From Pseudomonas sp. BP8 (lineage in GTDB: Bacteria > Pseudomonadota > Gammaproteobacteria > Pseudomonadales > Pseudomonadaceae): 64,000 bases of DNA. A program made the position numbers and the translations under genes. The stretch lies in NCBI RefSeq assembly GCF_017875955.1, contig NZ_JAGINK010000001.1:4804501-4868500 (forward strand). The letters run 5' to 3'. Each line of letters begins with the position of its first letter. Position 1 is the stretch's first letter. Below the pieces are notes generated by a model. The model worked only from the letters and a program-made list of their open reading frames with translations. It was not told the origin of the DNA and did not search any database. Shown here in pieces: positions 60,485 through 64,000 of the stretch.

Positions 60485-61045
60485 TCAGTCGACGCGGCCA
60501 ATCGGGAAGAACTGGCCATTGCTCCAGACGCCTAGCCACTCGCGCCCCTCGATCTCACGCGGCACTGCCAGTTCGACCAGCTGGTAGAACACATTGCGGT
60601 GAATCAGCGCTTCGAGGTTGCTGCGCATGAGGATGTAGGGTGAAGGCTCCTGGCTCACAGGGTCAATCTCAACCCGCAATGGATGCTCGGTACCCGCCTC
60701 GACCTGATCCTCGACATTGCTGGTAAAGCGCAGCAGCTGATGCTCGCCACTGCCCTCGACCTCCAGCGACAGCGCAACAAAAGGCGCATCGTCAACCCGA
60801 ATGCCGACCTTCTCTACCGGGGTCACCAGGAAATAATCATCACCGTCACGGCGAATGATGTTCGAGAACAGCCGCACCATCGCTTTGCGCCCGATCGGCG
60901 TACCTTGGTAGAACCAGGTGCCATCCCGGGCGATACGCATGTCGATGTCGCCGCAAAAGTCCGGATTCCACAGATGCACCGGCGCCGGGCCCTTGGCCTT
61001 GGGGATCTGCGCCAGCAGGTCGTTGGCCTTCGCGGACTCTGTCAT
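60485..61045 (-). CDS. DUF1285 family protein
   Basis: 186 residues from the ATG at 61045; a GTG one codon upstream is also in frame, and GAGGAGAGGG precedes both. The sequence PVHLWNPDFCGDIDMRI, FYQGTPIGRKAMVRLFSNI and the DGDDYFLVTPVEK block match DUF1285, whose known structures resemble PH-like or acyl-carrier-type folds of unknown function. It is cytoplasmic, and 12 bp downstream of the DUF4823 gene. Confidence 0.88.
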   Translation of the reverse strand: MTESAKANDLLAQIPKAKGPAPVHLWNPDFCGDIDMRIARDGTWFYQGTPIGRKAMVRLFSNIIRRDGDDYFLVTPVEKVGIRVDDAPFVALSLEVEGSGEHQLLRFTSNVEDQVEAGTEHPLRVEIDPVSQEPSPYILMRSNLEALIHRNVFYQLVELAVPREIEGREWLGVWSNGQFFPIGRVD

Positions 61046-61057
61046 CACCCTCTCCTC

Positions 61058-61663
61058 TTAGCGGCTCATGCCCAATAGGCTACGAGCGTACTCGCGCATA
61101 GGGGCAGCGAGCAAATCCTGCGGCGCATTGTCGTGGAACGTCAACAAACCGCCACGGCTCTTGATCCGGGCAGTGTCGATCAGGTAGCGCGTGCTGGTCT
61201 CGATCAACATCATCTGCACCACCCCGGTATCCCAGCCCAGGCGATCGACAGCCTGTTCGTCATACCACTCATCACCGTTGCCAATGCGGTCGTCGGTGCG
61301 GGCGAAGCGGGTGTACAGCACATAGTGCGCGCCTACCGAGCGGGCCTCACCAATCGCCTCTTCGAGACCGAGCGGGGCCTGGGCGCGGCGCACCAGCGGG
61401 AAGTATTCGATAAAGCCCTTGAAAGCTTCTTCAGCGACGACGTTCTGCTGCGGCAGCGGGCCTTTGCCGGGCGGCACGAACGCACCCTGGCCAATATAGA
61501 TGAATGAATCCGGCTGCAGGCGAACGGACAGGTTGCGCTGGGTATCGCTGTGATCCAGCAAACCGGCATCGCTCATGTGATAGCGAACGCCCTCGCCCAT
61601 ATCGCTGACATTCATGCAGCCGCCCAGCACCATCAGCGCCAGCAGCAAGACCAGGCTACGCAT
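61058..61663 (-). CDS. DUF4823 lipoprotein
   Basis: 201 residues. The signal peptide MRSLVLLLALMVLGGC ends in the lipobox LGGC, so it is a lipid-anchored envelope protein. The remainder (VRYHMSDAGLLDHSDTQRN, GAHYVLYTRFARTDDRIGNG, MMLIETSTRYLIDTARI) fits DUF4823. No catalytic motif is visible. It follows moaA by 66 bp and precedes DUF1285 by 12 bp, so all three may share a transcript although a functional link to molybdopterin is not evident. Confidence 0.87.
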   Translation of the reverse strand: MRSLVLLLALMVLGGCMNVSDMGEGVRYHMSDAGLLDHSDTQRNLSVRLQPDSFIYIGQGAFVPPGKGPLPQQNVVAEEAFKGFIEYFPLVRRAQAPLGLEEAIGEARSVGAHYVLYTRFARTDDRIGNGDEWYDEQAVDRLGWDTGVVQMMLIETSTRYLIDTARIKSRGGLLTFHDNAPQDLLAAPMREYARSLLGMSR

Positions 61664-61729
61664 CTTTCCTCCAGTAGCCGGTGACGAAAAACCGGCGAAT
61701 AGCCGCCAGATGCAGCTTTTGCGCCAGAG

Positions 61730-62698
61730 TCAGCCGCCGATCACCTTCATCACCATCACCCCGCCAGAAAATGCCATATCCTGCTTGTCGGCCAATGCCT
61801 TGACCAGCAACCGCTGCAAGCTCGGTAGTGCTTCGTGGCGAGGTTTACCCAGCAGATCGCCGACGTAGTGACGGTTACCTGACGACAGGCAGCCATGCAA
61901 CCAACCGGTGGAGGACAGACGCAGCCGCGAACAGGCGCGACAGAACGGTACGCTCTCGTTGGCAATCACGCCAAAATATCCTTTGCCTGGGATCTGGTAG
62001 CGCAGGGCAGTGGCATCCATGGGCGCGCTGGCCTGCTGGTAGCTGTAGGCCTGGCCAATGAGCGCAAGCAGTTGCTCAAGGCTGACCAGTTGCTGCAGGA
62101 AGGCGTTGCTGTCGCGGGCCAGATGCCCCATCCGCATCAACTCGATGAACCTCAGCTCATAGCCGTGCTCGAGGCAGTAATCAAGCAAGGGCAGTACCTG
62201 GTCGAGGTTCTGCCCGCGCATCGGCACCATATTGACCTTGATGCTCATGCCCGCCGCGCTGGCCTGCTGCATGCCCTGCAGCACCGTGGCCAGATCTCCA
62301 CCGCGGGCAATACGTCGAAACCCACCCGCATCAAGGGTATCGAGCGAAACGTTCAAACGGCGGATGCCGGCACCGAGCAACAGGGGCAGCTTGCGCGACA
62401 GCAACTGGCCGTTGGTGGTCAGGCTGACCTCTTTGAGGTCAAGGCCGGCAATTGCCGCGAGAAAGCCTTCCAGCCTCGGGCTGATCAAGGGCTCGCCGCC
62501 GGTGATACGCAGACGCTCGATACCGGCGGCTTCAATCAGGTAGGCCACGCCCTTGGCCAGCACGTCCCCTGGAAGTTCATCCTGCGCCGCCACCAAACGC
62601 TTGCCGTCGGGCACGCAATAGGTACAGGCGTAGTTGCAGGCAGCCGTGAGGCTGACCCGCAGGTTGCGAAAGCGCCTGCCTTGGTGATCGACGATCAT
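61730..62698 (-). CDS. moaA: GTP 3',8-cyclase MoaA
   Basis: 322 residues from the ATG at 62698, after CGGAG. The radical-SAM cluster ligands are C21, C25 and C28 (AACNYACTYC) and the second 4Fe-4S cluster is CRAC plus a cysteine 14 residues on (LHGC). TGGEPL binds SAM. The chain ends in the double glycine KVIGG that MoaA needs for activity, so it should be functional. It starts molybdenum cofactor synthesis by rearranging GTP. Pseudomonads often carry two moaA copies; the other moa genes are not near this one. Confidence 0.95.
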   Translation of the reverse strand: MIVDHQGRRFRNLRVSLTAACNYACTYCVPDGKRLVAAQDELPGDVLAKGVAYLIEAAGIERLRITGGEPLISPRLEGFLAAIAGLDLKEVSLTTNGQLLSRKLPLLLGAGIRRLNVSLDTLDAGGFRRIARGGDLATVLQGMQQASAAGMSIKVNMVPMRGQNLDQVLPLLDYCLEHGYELRFIELMRMGHLARDSNAFLQQLVSLEQLLALIGQAYSYQQASAPMDATALRYQIPGKGYFGVIANESVPFCRACSRLRLSSTGWLHGCLSSGNRHYVGDLLGKPRHEALPSLQRLLVKALADKQDMAFSGGVMVMKVIGG

Positions 62699-62802
62699 GG
62701 TGACTCCGACATGGAAGAATGGGGCGTGCAAAACCTGACTCATAAATCAGGTTTTTGCAAGCCTCACTGTCGGACACTGCCGGAAGAACCCGGCGAAGTG
62801 TT

Positions 62803-63438
62803 TCAGTTCGCGGGTTCTGGATCGCGCTTGCGCTTGTTGCCCATGCGCACGCCGATGTCCATGAGGAACTGGAAGAAGCCTTCCTGATCCTCGAGCACGT
62901 TGCTCCAGAACGGCGAGTGGTACAAGGCCACGGCGCCATGAACCAAGGCCCAGGCGGCGCAGTAATGGAAGTACGGCGGTACGTCTTCAAGCTTGCCTTC
63001 GCTGATGCGGCCCTTGATCAGCTGGGTCAGGCGGTCGAAGTTGGAGGCGCGGATGCTGTGCAGCTCCTCGACCATCTCCGGTACCTGATTGCCCTTGACC
63101 ACCTTTTCTTCAAGGCGGTCGAACAGTCGGTAGCGTTGCGGGTCGCGCATGCGGAACTCGAAATAGGCGCGCGACAGGGCTTCCTTGTCGCGGTCGACAT
63201 CGGCCGAGTGCAACAAGGCGTTCAGGTCGCGCTCGTAATCGAGCATCAAGCGCAGGTAGATCTCTGCCTTGGACTTGAAGTGCTTGTAGATCGTGCCTTT
63301 GCCGATACCCACGGCGTCGGCGATCATCTCGACGGTGACGCTGTCTTCACCTTGTTCGAGGAACAGCCTGAGGGCGGTATCAAGGATCTCTTGTTCGCGG
63401 CGGCGAAACTCACGGACCTTACGAGGTTCTTTCTGCAT
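62803..63438 (-). CDS. TetR family transcriptional regulator
   Basis: 211 residues from the ATG at 63438. The N-terminus is basic (MQKEPRKVREFRRREQ), and the HTH is EILDTALRLFLEQG, VEMIADAVGIGKGTIYKHF, KSKAEIYLRLM. The ligand domain includes DPQRYRLFDRLEEKVVKGN. No close target is obvious: moaA is 104 bp downstream on the same strand and there is no divergent gene inside the window. No clear ribosome site precedes the ATG. Confidence 0.9.
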   Translation of the reverse strand: MQKEPRKVREFRRREQEILDTALRLFLEQGEDSVTVEMIADAVGIGKGTIYKHFKSKAEIYLRLMLDYERDLNALLHSADVDRDKEALSRAYFEFRMRDPQRYRLFDRLEEKVVKGNQVPEMVEELHSIRASNFDRLTQLIKGRISEGKLEDVPPYFHYCAAWALVHGAVALYHSPFWSNVLEDQEGFFQFLMDIGVRMGNKRKRDPEPAN

Positions 63439-63780
63439 GGGAAGGACTGGATGACAATCGAAGCGGTTTATTATGCCTAACTTGCAGCAAATTGCACGGA
63501 TCATCCAACCATGTCTATGTTTCATGATGAGTTCCGGCAGGCGTCGGAGGGTGTGATATGGGTGGTGATTGGGGAAAGCGGGAGGTTGATAGGCAGCTTT
63601 CCATGCAATGAGTGCGCTATGGATCGTGCACGTATTCCAAATCTGTTTAAAAAACGACCAACTGTCGCTGGCACTGTGCCAAAGCTGGCCAATACTTGAA
63701 GTGTTGATGCGGCACTTCCCCCCAAGTGCTGTACCGATAAAGGTGCCCAGGGAGCGAGTGCCTTTGTTTACTCCTAATGG
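63439..63780. other. Intergenic region without a recognisable gene
   Basis: 342 bp upstream of the TetR gene. Short open frames exist on both strands but none has a ribosome site and domain. A terminator follows on the plus strand, so a short untranslated transcript ending near 63815 is possible. Confidence 0.5.
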
Positions 63781-63785
63781 TCTTA

Positions 63786-63820
63786 ACCCGGATTCCCCCC
63801 CCAGAACCCGGGTTTTTTTT
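63786..63820 (+). terminator. Intrinsic terminator with no assigned gene
   Basis: AACCCGG and CCGGGTT pair around a C-rich 15-base loop and are followed by eight T. No plus-strand protein gene ends nearby. Confidence 0.75.
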
Positions 63821-63829
63821 GGGTGGGGT

Positions 63830-63859
63830 TTGGCTTGGCTTGGCTTGGCTTGGCTTGGC
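63830..63859. repeat. (TTGGC)6 pentanucleotide repeat
   Basis: Six perfect copies of TTGGC, followed by TTGGG, immediately next to the inverted-repeat element arm. Confidence 0.95.
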
Positions 63860-63870
63860 TTGGGGATTGT

Positions 63871-64000
63871 GGGCTTATCCATTTGATGTGGTGTAGCTGA
63901 TGGCCCCTTCCGCCCTTACGGCGGGTCACTTTTTTTCTTGGAAAAAAGTAACCAAAAACCGCTTGCTCCTGCATCCGGCCCTCCGCTGCGCTGCGGGTCC
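63871..64000 (+). mobile_element. Second copy of the inverted-repeat element, arm only
   Basis: GGGCTTATCC, GCCCTTACGGC, the TTTTTTTCTTGGAAAAA block and CATCCGGCCCTCCGCTGCGC match, base for base over most of their length, the reverse complement of 10410-10543. The remainder of the element lies outside the window. Confidence 0.75.

Overview
The window is a stretch of chromosome from a Pseudomonas, most likely of the P. putida/P. fluorescens side of the genus. The evidence is high GC content, dense short-spaced operons, two families of REP palindromes with typical Pseudomonas cores (GCGGGCTTGCCCCGC and GGGAGCGGCCTTGTGTCGC), and gene orders well known in that genus: fimV-truA-trpF-accD-folC-SPOR protein-cvpA-purF-metZ, leuC-leuD-methyltransferase-leuB-asd-asd paralogue, and nadK followed by a six-gene run to pepN. 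Species assignment is inference; no 16S gene is present.

Layout. 1-4390 (+): end of sbcD, sbcC and a GST-like gene, translationally coupled. 4403-9675 (-): a secreted beta-propeller lactonase-like protein overlapping a small acidic protein, a 157-bp tandem REP-containing repeat, and a coupled pair of a YCF48/BNR propeller protein and an RND/MMPL exporter. 9676-10619: a non-coding 666-bp element with about 108-bp terminal inverted repeats; another copy begins at the right edge of the window. 10620-17122 (-): operon nadK, metallophosphoesterase, rhomboid protease, DUF1315, DUF2797, pepN. 17212-24544: DUF1853 protein, cytochrome b561, a PLP-dependent deaminase/desulfhydrase, fadH, a membrane-anchored nitrilase-like protein lacking two catalytic residues, an AraC regulator and a 28-residue peptide gene. 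24767-26454 (-): a DUF2242 lipoprotein, then three tRNA-Asp and one tRNA-Val. 26697-45126 (-): biosynthesis block with SDR, metZ, purF, cvpA, SPOR protein, folC, accD, trpF, truA, fimV, asd paralogue, asd, leuB, methyltransferase, leuD and leuC; a divergent LysR gene follows.

46197-53878: a five-PAS GGDEF/EAL protein, ibpA with a heat-shock promoter and a ROSE-type thermometer, dusC, a 0.7-kb compositionally odd gap, and a TetR-hydrolase-thioesterase unit with a palindromic operator candidate. 54050-54784 (-): three tandem tRNA-Glu/tRNA-Ala pairs. 55097-60403: gltX, uvrB with a probable LexA box, an aromatic/aspartate aminotransferase and tRNA-Asn. 60485-63438 (-): DUF1285, DUF4823 lipoprotein, moaA and a TetR regulator. 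63439-64000: no convincing gene; an intrinsic terminator, a TTGGC repeat and the start of the second inverted-repeat element.

Most genes are core housekeeping functions: DNA repair (sbcCD, uvrB), amino acid synthesis (leu, asd, trpF, metZ), purine, fatty-acid and folate synthesis (purF, accD, folC), translation (gltX, truA, dusC, tRNAs) and cofactors (nadK, moaA). No prophage, CRISPR array, insertion sequence with a transposase or defence island was seen. The best candidates for undescribed biology are the inverted-repeat element, the apparent nitrilase pseudoenzyme with its AraC neighbour, and the small ORFs next to a fully symmetric REP hairpin at 51.5-52.0 kb.
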